From SIG440 sp045120135 (GTDB taxonomy: Bacteria > Bacillota > Clostridia > Monoglobales > Monoglobaceae): a stretch of DNA of 64,000 bases. The position numbers and the translations under genes are program-made. Below the pieces are notes generated by a model that saw only the letters and a list, made by a program, of their open reading frames with translations, did not search any database and had not been told where the DNA came from. Shown here piece by piece: positions 32,472-41,153 of the stretch; positions within the stretch are counted from its first letter, which is position 1, and every line of letters starts with the position of its first letter. The stretch covers positions 124,001 through 188,000 of the forward strand of contig JBGVEN010000015.1 in NCBI GenBank assembly GCA_045120135.1, written 5' to 3'.

Positions 32472-33674
32472 ATGAAATACATAGTTGTTCTTTGCGACGG
32501 CGCGGCAGATACGCCCGTTGCCGAGCTTGGAAATAAAACCCCCCTCGAAAAAGCGAATAAACCAAACATAGATAAGCTTGCCGCTTTGGGCGAAATGGGT
32601 ATGGTAACAACCGTGCCCGCAAACCTCCCTCCCGGCAGCGATGTTGCAAACCTTGCCGTATTCGGCTATGACCCACAGAAATATTATACTGGTCGTTCAC
32701 CGCTTGAAGCGCTTTCAATGGGTGTTCACCTTGAGCTTACCGACACAACCTTTCGTACAAATGTGGTTACACTTTCGGAAGATGAGCCGTACGAAGAAAA
32801 GACAATGATTGACTACAGCTCGGACGAAATCACCACCGAGGAATCCACACAGCTTATTGCTGCGGTTAACGAGGCTCTCCGCACAGATGAATATGAATTC
32901 TTCAGCGGAATCAGCTACCGCCACCTCATGGTATGGCACAATAAGGAGAACAACTTCTCCCTTACACCGCCCCACGATATCTCCGACCGCAAGGTAACTG
33001 AATATCTCCCCAAGGACGAGGTTCTTCTGACACTTATGAAAAAGAGCTATGAAATCCTTAAGGACCATCCCGTGAACATCGCAAGAAAGGAACGAGGCCT
33101 TCGCCCTGCTAACTCAATCTGGATTTGGGGTAACGGAACAAAGCCCAACCTCACCACATACGCTGAACTTTACGGAATTAAAGGTAGCGTAGTTTCTGCC
33201 GTTGACCTTATCAAAGGTATCGGCACCGGTGCAGGTCTTGATGTAATTGATGTTATAGGAGCTACCGGAAATGTGCATACTAACTTTGACGGCAAGGCAG
33301 AAGCTGCCATCAAGGCGCTTCGCTGCGGCTCGGATTTTGTATATATTCATCTTGAAGCACCCGACGAGGCAGGACACAGGCACGAGATTGACAACAAGGT
33401 TAAAGCCATTGAGCTGATTGACAAAAAGATTGTTGCACCCATTCTCAAGGCAATGGACGATGACGGCGAGGAATACGCAATTCTTCTTATGCCCGACCAT
33501 CCCACACCTCTTGCAATCCGCACGCATACTTCCGACCCCGTGCCGTATATAATATACAGAAGCGGCAATTCGGGCGAAGCTAAAGACACCGCCTACACCG
33601 AAGCCGAGGCTAAAAAGACCGGCATCGTTGTAAAAGACGGATACACTCTTATGAGCAAGCTTTTAGGAAGATAA
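32472..33674 (+). CDS. apgM: cofactor-independent phosphoglycerate mutase, archaeal (ApgM) type
   Basis: The 400-residue protein belongs to the alkaline phosphatase-like metalloenzyme group: VVLCDGAADTP (first metal Asp), GYDPQKYYTGRSPLEA, IHLEAPDEAGHRHEID and LLMPDHPTPLAIRTH with the metal-binding His and Asp. Family members convert 3- and 2-phosphoglycerate; a related branch was once proposed to act as homoserine kinase, so the assignment keeps some doubt. It could supply the glycolytic mutase here. GAAAGG lies 12 nt before the ATG. It is followed after 27 bp by ytvI. Confidence 0.85.
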   Translation: MKYIVVLCDGAADTPVAELGNKTPLEKANKPNIDKLAALGEMGMVTTVPANLPPGSDVANLAVFGYDPQKYYTGRSPLEALSMGVHLELTDTTFRTNVVTLSEDEPYEEKTMIDYSSDEITTEESTQLIAAVNEALRTDEYEFFSGISYRHLMVWHNKENNFSLTPPHDISDRKVTEYLPKDEVLLTLMKKSYEILKDHPVNIARKERGLRPANSIWIWGNGTKPNLTTYAELYGIKGSVVSAVDLIKGIGTGAGLDVIDVIGATGNVHTNFDGKAEAAIKALRCGSDFVYIHLEAPDEAGHRHEIDNKVKAIELIDKKIVAPILKAMDDDGEEYAILLMPDHPTPLAIRTHTSDPVPYIIYRSGNSGEAKDTAYTEAEAKKTGIVVKDGYTLMSKLLGR

Positions 33675-33701
33675 AACCCCTGCCGCAAAGGAGTGTTTGC
33701 G

Positions 33702-34763
33702 GTGAAAACAGAACAAATTATAAAAATTACATTAAGTATAACAGGAATAGCCATAGGGTTATTCCTGTTTCCTTTTCTTATTAAAATTTTTGCGCCGTTT
33801 GTTGCTGCATTCATAGTCGCTGCTCCCTGTCAACGCATTGTTGTGTTTTTAGAAAAGCGGCTACGTTTGAGCCGTGGTATCAGTTCGGCTATTATCTCCA
33901 CTCTGATTGTTGCCGCCGGTACAGGAATAGTTCTCGCTCTTTCTTTTCAGTTATTCTCCCAGACCCGTAATCTTATAACCACATTACCTGCGGCAATCGA
34001 TTCGTTCAAAGGTCAGCTTAGCGGGATAATCGATAAATTCAACGGGTTTAAACTGAGTCTTGCTCCTGAGGTGTCTGCATTTATTGACAAAATAACCGCA
34101 AACTTCCGTGCCTACTCTGAACAGCTTTCTCAAAAGGTAACTGACATTGCGTTAAGTGCCGCAGGCAGCTTTGCCTCAACCCTCCCGAACCTTGTGTTAT
34201 TTTTAGTAATGTTTATCTTGGGAACATTCTTCTTTACCAAAGACTATAATCTTATTATAAACTTTTTAAAGGAAGTGTTTCCCGCAAAAATAGTCCAGCG
34301 TCTTAACTCGGCACGAGCGTTCCTGACCCGTGCTTTTTCGTCATATCTTAAAGCTCAGCTTATTCTGATGGGCATTACCTCGGCACTTATCACAGTCAGC
34401 CTTTGGGTAATCGGAAAAGACTACGCTCTGCTTTGGGGATTGGTCTGCGGATTGGTTGATGCCCTGCCGTTCCTTGGCACGGCCGTTGTGCTACTCCCTT
34501 GGGCACTTGCCTCCCTCGCCTATGGTGATATATATACATTTGTTTCTCTGCTCATAATACAGGCACTCGTCTTTGTGGTGAGGCAGGTTGCCGAGCCAAA
34601 GGTTGTCAGCCAACAGATAGGAATTCACCCGATACTGACCCTTATAAGTGTTTATGTGGGTCTTCGATTCTTTGGCGTTGCCGGAATGATTTTTGCGCCG
34701 GTATTCACTTTGGTTCTTGTAAATTTTTATGTTTCATATAAGGAACATCACGATACCAATTAA
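33702..34763 (+). CDS. ytvI: sporulation membrane protein YtvI (AI-2E exporter fold)
   Basis: This is a polytopic AI-2E/PerM-family protein with hydrophobic segments near 8-55, 65-85, 155-180, 215-240, 245-290 and 300-345. The FIL/LGTFFFTKDY segment and the LVCGLVDALPFLGTAVVLLPW signature are typical of the family. Its length fits YtvI, which is needed for sporulation in Bacillus but whose transported substrate is unknown. The GTG at 33702 is used because AAGGAG lies 8 nt upstream; an alternative GTG three codons earlier overlaps that site. Confidence 0.85.
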   Translation: MKTEQIIKITLSITGIAIGLFLFPFLIKIFAPFVAAFIVAAPCQRIVVFLEKRLRLSRGISSAIISTLIVAAGTGIVLALSFQLFSQTRNLITTLPAAIDSFKGQLSGIIDKFNGFKLSLAPEVSAFIDKITANFRAYSEQLSQKVTDIALSAAGSFASTLPNLVLFLVMFILGTFFFTKDYNLIINFLKEVFPAKIVQRLNSARAFLTRAFSSYLKAQLILMGITSALITVSLWVIGKDYALLWGLVCGLVDALPFLGTAVVLLPWALASLAYGDIYTFVSLLIIQALVFVVRQVAEPKVVSQQIGIHPILTLISVYVGLRFFGVAGMIFAPVFTLVLVNFYVSYKEHHDTN

Positions 34764-34799
34764 AAAAGCTGTTACAAAATGAAGTCATTTCATAACAGC
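34764..34799 (-). terminator. intrinsic terminator of leftward membrane protein gene
   Basis: On the minus strand GCTGTTATGAAATG pairs with CATTTTGTAACAGC (two G-U pairs that would be mismatches on the other strand), followed by TTTTTT. This assigns it to the minus transcript from 35451, which therefore runs antisense to the structured RNA at 34831-34970. Confidence 0.85.
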
Positions 34800-34830
34800 C
34801 CTATAAGGACGAAGAGAAAATAGTGCAGAA

Positions 34831-34970
34831 CGGACAAACCAAACCCGCAGGGGCTACCCGAAGGCGTACACAGGTACGTCGAGTGGTGAAGTTTGTTCGT
34901 AGCATAAAGCTTTCTAAGCTTTATACGGTCTGTGCATTTTATCACAGTCCGATTTATTTTATTTTTCCTT
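34831..34970 (+). ncRNA. structured RNA downstream of ytvI, unassigned family
   Basis: CGGACAAAC (34831-34839) pairs with GTTTGTTCG (34891-34899), enclosing GGCGTAC-ACAG-GTACGTC (34863-34880) and a CCC-GCA-GGG(G)-CTA-CCC run that can pair two ways. Both helices contain a G-U pair that becomes A-C on the opposite strand, so the plus strand is favoured. Then follow a perfect 9-bp hairpin ATAAAGCTT/AAGCTTTAT and a terminator CGGTCTGTG/CACAGTCCG with a T-rich tail. No start signal is obvious, so it may be the 3' end of the ytvI mRNA. Confidence 0.55.
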
Positions 34971-35451
34971 TTTCAATCAGTGTTACCTTTACTGCTGTCC
35001 AGATAAGGGTTGCAACAAGATAAACCGCAACAACAACTATCGGGCCCCAGGAGAACCACCATCTTGAATCTGTCATAAGCGCCGCCTCGTTAACAGAACC
35101 AAAGAAACTACGAAGTTGCGGGAAAAAGCCAATCCAAAGTGAGCCGAGTGCCAACACAACAGCAAATACTGCATATCCATAAAATGTACTTGCCTTGTCA
35201 AGAAATTTCACTTTGCCGCAGACAAAAAGTGCCGCTGCACAAATCGCAAATACTACTGCCATTGACTTGAGAAGAATCGGCATCGTAAGAACCATATCTC
35301 CCGAATATCCGTTTTCAACAAATCTGAGGAGAATTATAACAAGAACTCCCCACGCAAGATTTATCATATATCCGTTTGTTATCTTATCTATCCGTTCTCT
35401 TTTAGCACGGTTTCTTTCTCTCTTGATTTCCTGATTCGCTTTAGCTACCAT
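34954..35451 (-). CDS. integral membrane protein, unknown (165 aa)
   Basis: I do not recognise a family. A highly charged N-terminus (KANQEIKRERNRAKRERID) is followed by four hydrophobic segments: about 29-45, 58-82, 90-112 and 130-155. It ends KVTLIEKGKIK. It is 37 bp downstream of rsmE and could be cotranscribed with it. The plus-strand terminator's T-tract overlaps its stop codon region. Confidence 0.7.
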   Translation of the reverse strand: MVAKANQEIKRERNRAKRERIDKITNGYMINLAWGVLVIILLRFVENGYSGDMVLTMPILLKSMAVVFAICAAALFVCGKVKFLDKASTFYGYAVFAVVLALGSLWIGFFPQLRSFFGSVNEAALMTDSRWWFSWGPIVVVAVYLVATLIWTAVKVTLIEKGKIK

Positions 35452-35488
35452 AACAAAAGCCCTATCCTTTCAATAATCTAAAACAGCC

Positions 35489-36235
35489 CTACATCTCTCC
35501 ACGGTCATACATTATAACCGGAATAAGCGCACTTGCCACCGTTTCTGTCCTCAAAATCCGTTTACCAAGCCCCACAGCACAAATGCCGTGTTCTATAGCA
35601 AAAGCTGCCTCTTCGTCGGAGAATCCTCCCTCCGGTCCCACCATAATTCCAAATTCGGTTGCGTCAGGATTGCTGCGTAAAACATTTTTTAAGTCACATT
35701 TACCCTCGTGCCCCAATACTTCGTACGGCATCAACGGAAGCTGAATTTTCGCAAGCATTTCAATTGCTTTTTCAAATGTGACAGGCTCCAACACTTCCGG
35801 CACAAGACCTCTGCCGCATTGTTTTGCCGCCTCGACCGAAACCTTGTTCCAGCGTTTCGCTTTTTCAGCACCGGCTGCCGAATTGGCAATCCGTGTAACG
35901 CATCTTTCCATCATTACCGGAACAACTCGCATGGCGCCAAGCTCCACAGCTTTTTGCACAATAAGCTCCATCTTGCCCGATTTAGGTAATCCCTGAAAAA
36001 GTGTAATCTTGGTTTTCGGCTCAGATAGTGAAAATTCCTTTTTCAGAATTTCGGCTCTGCATACATTCTTTTCTATTGCCGTCAGCCTTGCTGTATACTC
36101 ATAGCCTGTACCATCAAAAACTAAAATTTCATCGCCGCATTTCATCCGCAGAACCTTTTCAATATGCCGCGAGTCCTCAAATATATCCGCAACATTGTCA
36201 CTTATATTCTGTGGCTCGGTGAAAAATCTGCGCAT
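35489..36235 (-). CDS. rsmE: 16S rRNA (uracil1498-N3)-methyltransferase
   Basis: RsmE (248 aa) uses SAM to methylate U1498 of 16S rRNA. Seen: MRRFFTEPQNISDN, the HIEKVLRMKCGDEILVFDG barrel, LFQGLPKSGKMELIVQKAVE, and the SPOUT knot MVGPEGGFSDEEAAF and GLGKRILRTETVASAL. The ATG at 36235 is used; AAAGGA is 11-12 nt upstream, and a GTG two codons earlier is an alternative. Confidence 0.95.
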   Translation of the reverse strand: MRRFFTEPQNISDNVADIFEDSRHIEKVLRMKCGDEILVFDGTGYEYTARLTAIEKNVCRAEILKKEFSLSEPKTKITLFQGLPKSGKMELIVQKAVELGAMRVVPVMMERCVTRIANSAAGAEKAKRWNKVSVEAAKQCGRGLVPEVLEPVTFEKAIEMLAKIQLPLMPYEVLGHEGKCDLKNVLRSNPDATEFGIMVGPEGGFSDEEAAFAIEHGICAVGLGKRILRTETVASALIPVIMYDRGEM

Positions 36236-36349
36236 AAGCACTTTGTCCTTTCCGGAATAATTTGCCAATGAATTTCATATTCTAATACATTTTAACATAT
36301 TTAAACTGAAATTTCAACCCGTTTTTTGAATTTTAGCACAATAATTTAA

Positions 36350-37777
36350 TCAACGATAGTACAGCCGATTTAATCTTCTGAATTTTTCTCTGTCTATGTT
36401 TTCAAGCTGCGCTCGAGTAATCCTGAACACCCAGTTGCCGTCGGCTCTGCCCGGTGTGTTAAGCCTTGTATCCGCACCGTACCCCAAAAGGTCCTGAACC
36501 GGCACAATAACCAAACCGGCTGCACTCTGCCACAAAGTACGAAGCATAGGATCAAAGCCTTTGTTCCAATCCCCGTCATTATATCCGCAGTATTCCAGCA
36601 TCTCACGACGCAGCTCATCCGAAAGCTCCCAAAGATATCCAAGCAAGGTGTTATTATCGTGAGTTCCCGAATATGCCACACAATTATTTTTGTAGTTATG
36701 CGGTTTGTGGGTTGATTCGCCGCCTAAGAATCCAAACTGAAATACTCTCATTCCCGGAAAACCGCTTTCGTCAACAAGTGCATTCACCTCGTCGGTTATG
36801 TCACCTAAATCCTCTGCAATAATCAGCTTATCGTCAGCAAGCTCTTTAAGCACTGAAACCAGCTCCATGCCCGGACCTTTAACCCATTTGCCATTTCGGG
36901 CTGTCTCCTCACCAGAAGGCACTGCCCAGAATGATTCAATTGCGCGGAAGTGGTCTATCCGCACCCCGTCGAACATTTTTAGCATTGCAGCCATACGGTC
37001 GCTCCACCATTTATATCCGCTTTCTTTCATCTTGTCCCAGTTGTATAAGGGATTTCCCCATAGCTGACCGTCCTCGCAAAAATAATCCGGTGGAACACCC
37101 GCAACCGCATAAGGAACGTTCTTCTCATCTATCAAAAATTCGTCGGTGTTCTTCCAGACATCCGAGCTGTCCATTGCAACATAAAAAGGAATGTCTCCTA
37201 TTATCTTTATCCCCTTTTGATTTGCATAAGCCTTGATTTTTGACCACTGCTCAAAAAACTTAAACTGGACAAACTTCCAGCCAAACAAAATCTTTTCATC
37301 AGCTTTATCATAATTCCACTCCCACCAAGGCTTTTGCTCGTTTGCTGTTTTTAAAGCCATAAACTCACAAAAATCACATAAATAGGGATTTTCCAAAACA
37401 AACTTTTCAATTTTATCCTTATTCAGAGTACGCTCTGACGCCTTAAATAAAAGCTCCAGCCTCTCCTCTCTCAGCCTTTCAAACTCGCACAGATAGAGGG
37501 TGTTCTGCCTTGCAGCGTCTAATTCTTCCCTTAGTATAAGTCCCTCATCAAACAGCTGCTCCAAATCAATAAAATATGGATTACCCGCAAATGTTGAATA
37601 TGACTTATACGGCGAATTGTAATCATCTGCCGGACAAAAGGGCAAAACCTGCCAATATGTAAAACCACAGTCCGCCAGAAAATCCACAAATTCCATTGCT
37701 GCCTTGCCAAAGCTGCCGCAGGAATATTCACCCCAAAGTGTTGAAATGTGCATCAGCACGCCGCTCTTTCTATCCAT
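36350..37777 (-). CDS. malQ: 4-alpha-glucanotransferase (amylomaltase, GH77)
   Basis: MalQ (475 aa) transfers maltosyl units between alpha-1,4-glucans. Seen: the nucleophile region MFDGVRIDHFRAIESFW, the acid/base glutamate in LIIAEDLGDITDEV, VAYSGTHDNNTLLGYLWELS and the N-terminal GSFGKAAMEFVDFLADCGF. It ends RLNRLYYR. It stands alone; a glycogen operon is not visible in the window, though it implies intracellular glucan use. Confidence 0.95.
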   Translation of the reverse strand: MDRKSGVLMHISTLWGEYSCGSFGKAAMEFVDFLADCGFTYWQVLPFCPADDYNSPYKSYSTFAGNPYFIDLEQLFDEGLILREELDAARQNTLYLCEFERLREERLELLFKASERTLNKDKIEKFVLENPYLCDFCEFMALKTANEQKPWWEWNYDKADEKILFGWKFVQFKFFEQWSKIKAYANQKGIKIIGDIPFYVAMDSSDVWKNTDEFLIDEKNVPYAVAGVPPDYFCEDGQLWGNPLYNWDKMKESGYKWWSDRMAAMLKMFDGVRIDHFRAIESFWAVPSGEETARNGKWVKGPGMELVSVLKELADDKLIIAEDLGDITDEVNALVDESGFPGMRVFQFGFLGGESTHKPHNYKNNCVAYSGTHDNNTLLGYLWELSDELRREMLEYCGYNDGDWNKGFDPMLRTLWQSAAGLVIVPVQDLLGYGADTRLNTPGRADGNWVFRITRAQLENIDREKFRRLNRLYYR

Positions 37778-37906
37778 TTATATATCAGCTCCAAAATACA
37801 TTCTATACATTAATTTTAACACAGCACTTAAAAAAAAGCAATGTTCTCTACCCAATAACCTGATTTTCCCATTTAATATTGTGCAAATTTTTTTGAACAA
37901 ATGGCA

Positions 37907-37935
37907 TAGACAACACGAAGAGGTTATGCTACAAT
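37907..37935 (+). promoter_or_regulatory. probable sigma-A promoter of the glycosidase-like gene
   Basis: TAGACA (37907-37912) and TACAAT (37930-37935) have a 17-bp spacer, about 34 bp before the preferred ATG. Confidence 0.6.
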
Positions 37936-37968
37936 CTAGTTGATGTAATAATGAATGGGGGAATATTT

Positions 37969-40446
37969 ATGCTACCAAAGGTTAAGGAAGATATGATACT
38001 TCAAGTTACACATTTTCCGACAAATTTTCAGGCTGTAATCTTCAGATTATGGGAAATGGTACCTGCAGACCGCATTGCAAAGACTCTTGACACCGACACC
38101 GAAACCGTTTGCCGTCTCGCCCGTGATATGGGTCTTGGCGAACAAAAATGGCTTGACAACTGGATGTCGCGAGGATACATTTCCATTCTAAGAAATGTAT
38201 GGAATCTTCTACCTTATGACCAGATTTGTACTCTGCTTGACTGGAGCGAGGAGCGCCTTGAATACATACTTCGTGAAGATGACTTCCTTGACATCAAGCT
38301 GGGTGGCAGACTTAAATTCAACTGCCCGTCCATAAAAGTAAGACCCTTAACTTGCGACGAGAAAGAAAAAACCGCAAAAATCCGTGAGACTATAGAAAAG
38401 TACATTCTTCCTCTTGAACAAAATGGCATCGAGAAGCCCTTTGACTTTTTCAACGACCGCTACGCACCCATAGCAAGCAAAAAACTTCTTGAGGTTACGC
38501 CGGATAACGGTTGGGGGATAGTATTCCCTGAGGACAATGCCGAGCTTGCCGGATTTGTTGATAACTTCAAAAACGACATCAAGGCTGACTATGGAATTGA
38601 ATTTACCGGCAACAAAAACGGCAAAATCAATATCCGCCTTGACGTAAAAACCGATGATATTGAATTCCACGAAATCACAATAACTGATAATACTATTGAC
38701 GTAAACGCAGCTACTCCTCTTGGCGCTATGAGAGCACTTTACTATTTGCAAAGTCTTGCAGAGGGCACAGGAGCGTTCAGCTTCAATAAAAAAACCTATC
38801 GCCGCAAAACCAGAATAAAGACCAGATTTATATACTCATTCTGCAGTCTTTACGGTGATGTTTTAGATAAGGATTCACGTATTTCGTTCCCCGACAAATT
38901 GCTGCGCGGCTATGCAAAGCAGGGAATAAATGGCGTATGGATTCAGGGTATTCTTTACACACTTGCTCCCTATCCTTTCAAAACGGGGCTTGATACCGGT
39001 TGGGAAATGCGTCTTGCCAACCTGAAAGAACTTTGCGAGCGTGCAGCGAAATACGGCATTAAGGTTTATATGTATATAAATGAGCCGAGAGCGCTGCCTC
39101 TTGAATGCTTTGACGAACAGCCGCACCTCAAGGGTGCGTCCCTGAAACCCGGAATGGCATGTCTTTGCACCTCTCACCCCGAAACACAGGAATATCTCAA
39201 AAACGCGTTGCAGACCGTTTGCAAGCATGCGCCGCTCCTTGGCGGTTTTCTGGATATTACCCAGTCTGAAAATGCCGTGCACTGCTATTCTATGGGAATT
39301 GGTGAGACAGCACCGGAACACAGACACATCAAGATCGTTCCCTGTCCGGTATGCAGCAAACGCAAGGCATCTGATGTGACCGCAGAGCTTCTGACAGTTA
39401 TGGCAGATGCCATCAGCGAGGTAAGCGATGATATAAAACTATTTGTCTACGCTTGGGCGTGGAAAGACCACTTCCTCGACCAACTTGAAGACCTTGTTGA
39501 AAAGGTGCCGAAAAATGCCGTTATATTTCAAGTAAGCGAGTCAAAAATGCCCTTTGTACGTGGCGGTATCTCAGACGAAGTCCGCGACTACTCACTTTCG
39601 ATTGTAGGTCCGGGTGAAGCTGCAAAAGAGCTTTGGGAGCTTTCACGCAAAAATGGGCTTGAAGTTGGAGCAAAGGTTCAGGTTAACAATTCCTGGGAGT
39701 GCTCTACCGCACCGTTTCTCCCCGTTTATGAAAAAGTTGCCGAACATATCCAAAACCTCTCTCGCGAGGGTATAGAGCACATTATGCTTTCGTGGACACT
39801 GGGCGGATATATGTCGGACAATATCCGTATTGCATCGGCATACTTTTTCGAGGATGAGGTCAGCACAGATGATCCATACGATATTGTTTTAAAAAATTCA
39901 TACGGCGAATATGCAGAAACCATTAAAGCCGCTGCAAATCATTTTTGCAAAGGCTTCAGTGAATATCCGTTCAACACCACCCACATATATTTTGGTCCGT
40001 CAAATGCAGGAGCATCAAACCTGCTTTACCCCAAGCCCACAGGGCTTGACTCAACAATGACCTGCTTCCCATACGACGACCTTGACGGCTGGTGCGGCGT
40101 TTACACGCCCGAAGTCCTGCAAAGCCAGTACTCCAAGCTATGCGAAGAATGGGAAAAGGGATTAAGTCTGTTAAAAGACATTCCACCTTGTGAGTTCTAC
40201 GATATGGCAGTTTATGGTTATACACTTTTTAAAGCTGCTCTTAACCAGATAAGTTACTATATTCTGCGAAAAAAGGGCGACACCGATAAAATGCGCAAGA
40301 TTGTAAAATCAGAAAAAGAACTTGCTCTTATGGCATATGAAATACTTCTACGCAACAGTTCAATCGGTTATGAGGCGGCAAATCATTACTACATAAGCCG
40401 TACCACATTGCGTGAAAAAATTGTCCAATGCGATTATTTGTTTTAA
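37969..40446 (+). CDS. glycoside hydrolase-like protein with N-terminal helical repeats (825 aa)
   Basis: Residues 1-110 hold two copies of a helical module, RLWEMVPADRIAKTL (26-40) and NVWNLLPYDQICTLL (76-90), each followed by an HTH-like helix. About 155-270 matches the zincin-like domain that precedes GH20-type barrels (ending NAATPLGAMRALYYLQSLA). About 280-620 looks like a (beta/alpha)8 barrel with YMYINEPRALPLECF and KVQVNNSWECST; the usual GH20 D-E pair is not evident. A C-terminal helical domain follows. No signal peptide is seen, so it is probably cytoplasmic. GGGGGA 6 nt before the ATG at 37969 sets the start; the upstream ATG at 37951 lacks a site. Substrate unknown. Confidence 0.7.
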   Translation: MLPKVKEDMILQVTHFPTNFQAVIFRLWEMVPADRIAKTLDTDTETVCRLARDMGLGEQKWLDNWMSRGYISILRNVWNLLPYDQICTLLDWSEERLEYILREDDFLDIKLGGRLKFNCPSIKVRPLTCDEKEKTAKIRETIEKYILPLEQNGIEKPFDFFNDRYAPIASKKLLEVTPDNGWGIVFPEDNAELAGFVDNFKNDIKADYGIEFTGNKNGKINIRLDVKTDDIEFHEITITDNTIDVNAATPLGAMRALYYLQSLAEGTGAFSFNKKTYRRKTRIKTRFIYSFCSLYGDVLDKDSRISFPDKLLRGYAKQGINGVWIQGILYTLAPYPFKTGLDTGWEMRLANLKELCERAAKYGIKVYMYINEPRALPLECFDEQPHLKGASLKPGMACLCTSHPETQEYLKNALQTVCKHAPLLGGFLDITQSENAVHCYSMGIGETAPEHRHIKIVPCPVCSKRKASDVTAELLTVMADAISEVSDDIKLFVYAWAWKDHFLDQLEDLVEKVPKNAVIFQVSESKMPFVRGGISDEVRDYSLSIVGPGEAAKELWELSRKNGLEVGAKVQVNNSWECSTAPFLPVYEKVAEHIQNLSREGIEHIMLSWTLGGYMSDNIRIASAYFFEDEVSTDDPYDIVLKNSYGEYAETIKAAANHFCKGFSEYPFNTTHIYFGPSNAGASNLLYPKPTGLDSTMTCFPYDDLDGWCGVYTPEVLQSQYSKLCEEWEKGLSLLKDIPPCEFYDMAVYGYTLFKAALNQISYYILRKKGDTDKMRKIVKSEKELALMAYEILLRNSSIGYEAANHYYISRTTLREKIVQCDYLF

Positions 40447-40448
40447 TA

Positions 40449-40482
40449 AAAAAGTGGCAGAGAGTATACTCTGCCACTTTTT
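40449..40482. terminator. bidirectional terminator
   Basis: AAAAAGTGGCAGAG / CTCTGCCACTTTTT forms a 14-bp perfect stem with a 6-nt loop between two convergent genes, with T-runs on both strands. Confidence 0.92.
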
Positions 40483-40484
40483 AT

Positions 40485-41153
40485 TTATATTTTGTATGCT
40501 TTTTCAGTTGGAATTGCAAACACCATTCCGCTCGCATCCGAGGTAAGTCCAAACTCCTTATTTACTTCTTCCATAATCTGCTTACTCACTTTAAGCGGTG
40601 CAAGTATAAACAGGATTTCACGTTCGCCATCCATTCCCACGTTGCCAAGCTCTGCAAATTGTTCAACATCCGCCAGTCTTCCTTTAACAATCGTACCGCC
40701 CGTTGCTCCGGCTTTGCGTGCAACCTGCATTACATCATCAGTGAATCCTTCATTAACCGATATAACAATCAGATTGTTGTGATGTTCGTTTTTCATAGAA
40801 CCATCCCCCTTTTCTGTATTCTTACTAATGTTAAAATTCAGCACTTCGGTCAGAACTCTACTTGCAGCAGAAATCTCCAGAATTATCATAAGCCCGCCGT
40901 ACTTTGAATGGCTTTCGAATGCTGTTCCAAAGTTTGCCATCATATCCTTGACGGCACTCTCCGCACCAAGACTTATAATTACATCTTTATCATTAGAACC
41001 AAGTCCGAATATATCCATCATTTCAGTTGGTGCAGTACCAAATCCAACGGTTTGATAATTTACCCTAATATTGAGATTTTCCAATTCTTTGATAAGTTTT
41101 TTACCCTTATCGCGCTCTACTATCGATAAAAGCATCATTGCTCTTTTACTCAT
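40485..41153 (-). CDS. tandem P-II-like signalling protein (222 aa)
   Basis: Two P-II/GlnB-like ferredoxin folds are fused. Domain 1 (about 3-100) starts AMMLLSIVERDKGKKLIKEL; domain 2 (about 122-220) starts NLIVISVNEGFTDDVMQVAR and has KAGATGGTIVKGR, close to the P-II nucleotide-binding B-loop sequence. A lysine/histidine-rich linker (SKNTEKGDGSMKNEHH) joins them. The T-loop tyrosine of classical GlnB is not apparent. It overlaps the DUF1538 membrane protein gene by 8 bp and is probably its cytoplasmic sensor, by analogy with GlnK-AmtB. Ligand unknown. Confidence 0.78.
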   Translation of the reverse strand: MSKRAMMLLSIVERDKGKKLIKELENLNIRVNYQTVGFGTAPTEMMDIFGLGSNDKDVIISLGAESAVKDMMANFGTAFESHSKYGGLMIILEISAASRVLTEVLNFNISKNTEKGDGSMKNEHHNNLIVISVNEGFTDDVMQVARKAGATGGTIVKGRLADVEQFAELGNVGMDGEREILFILAPLKVSKQIMEEVNKEFGLTSDASGMVFAIPTEKAYKI

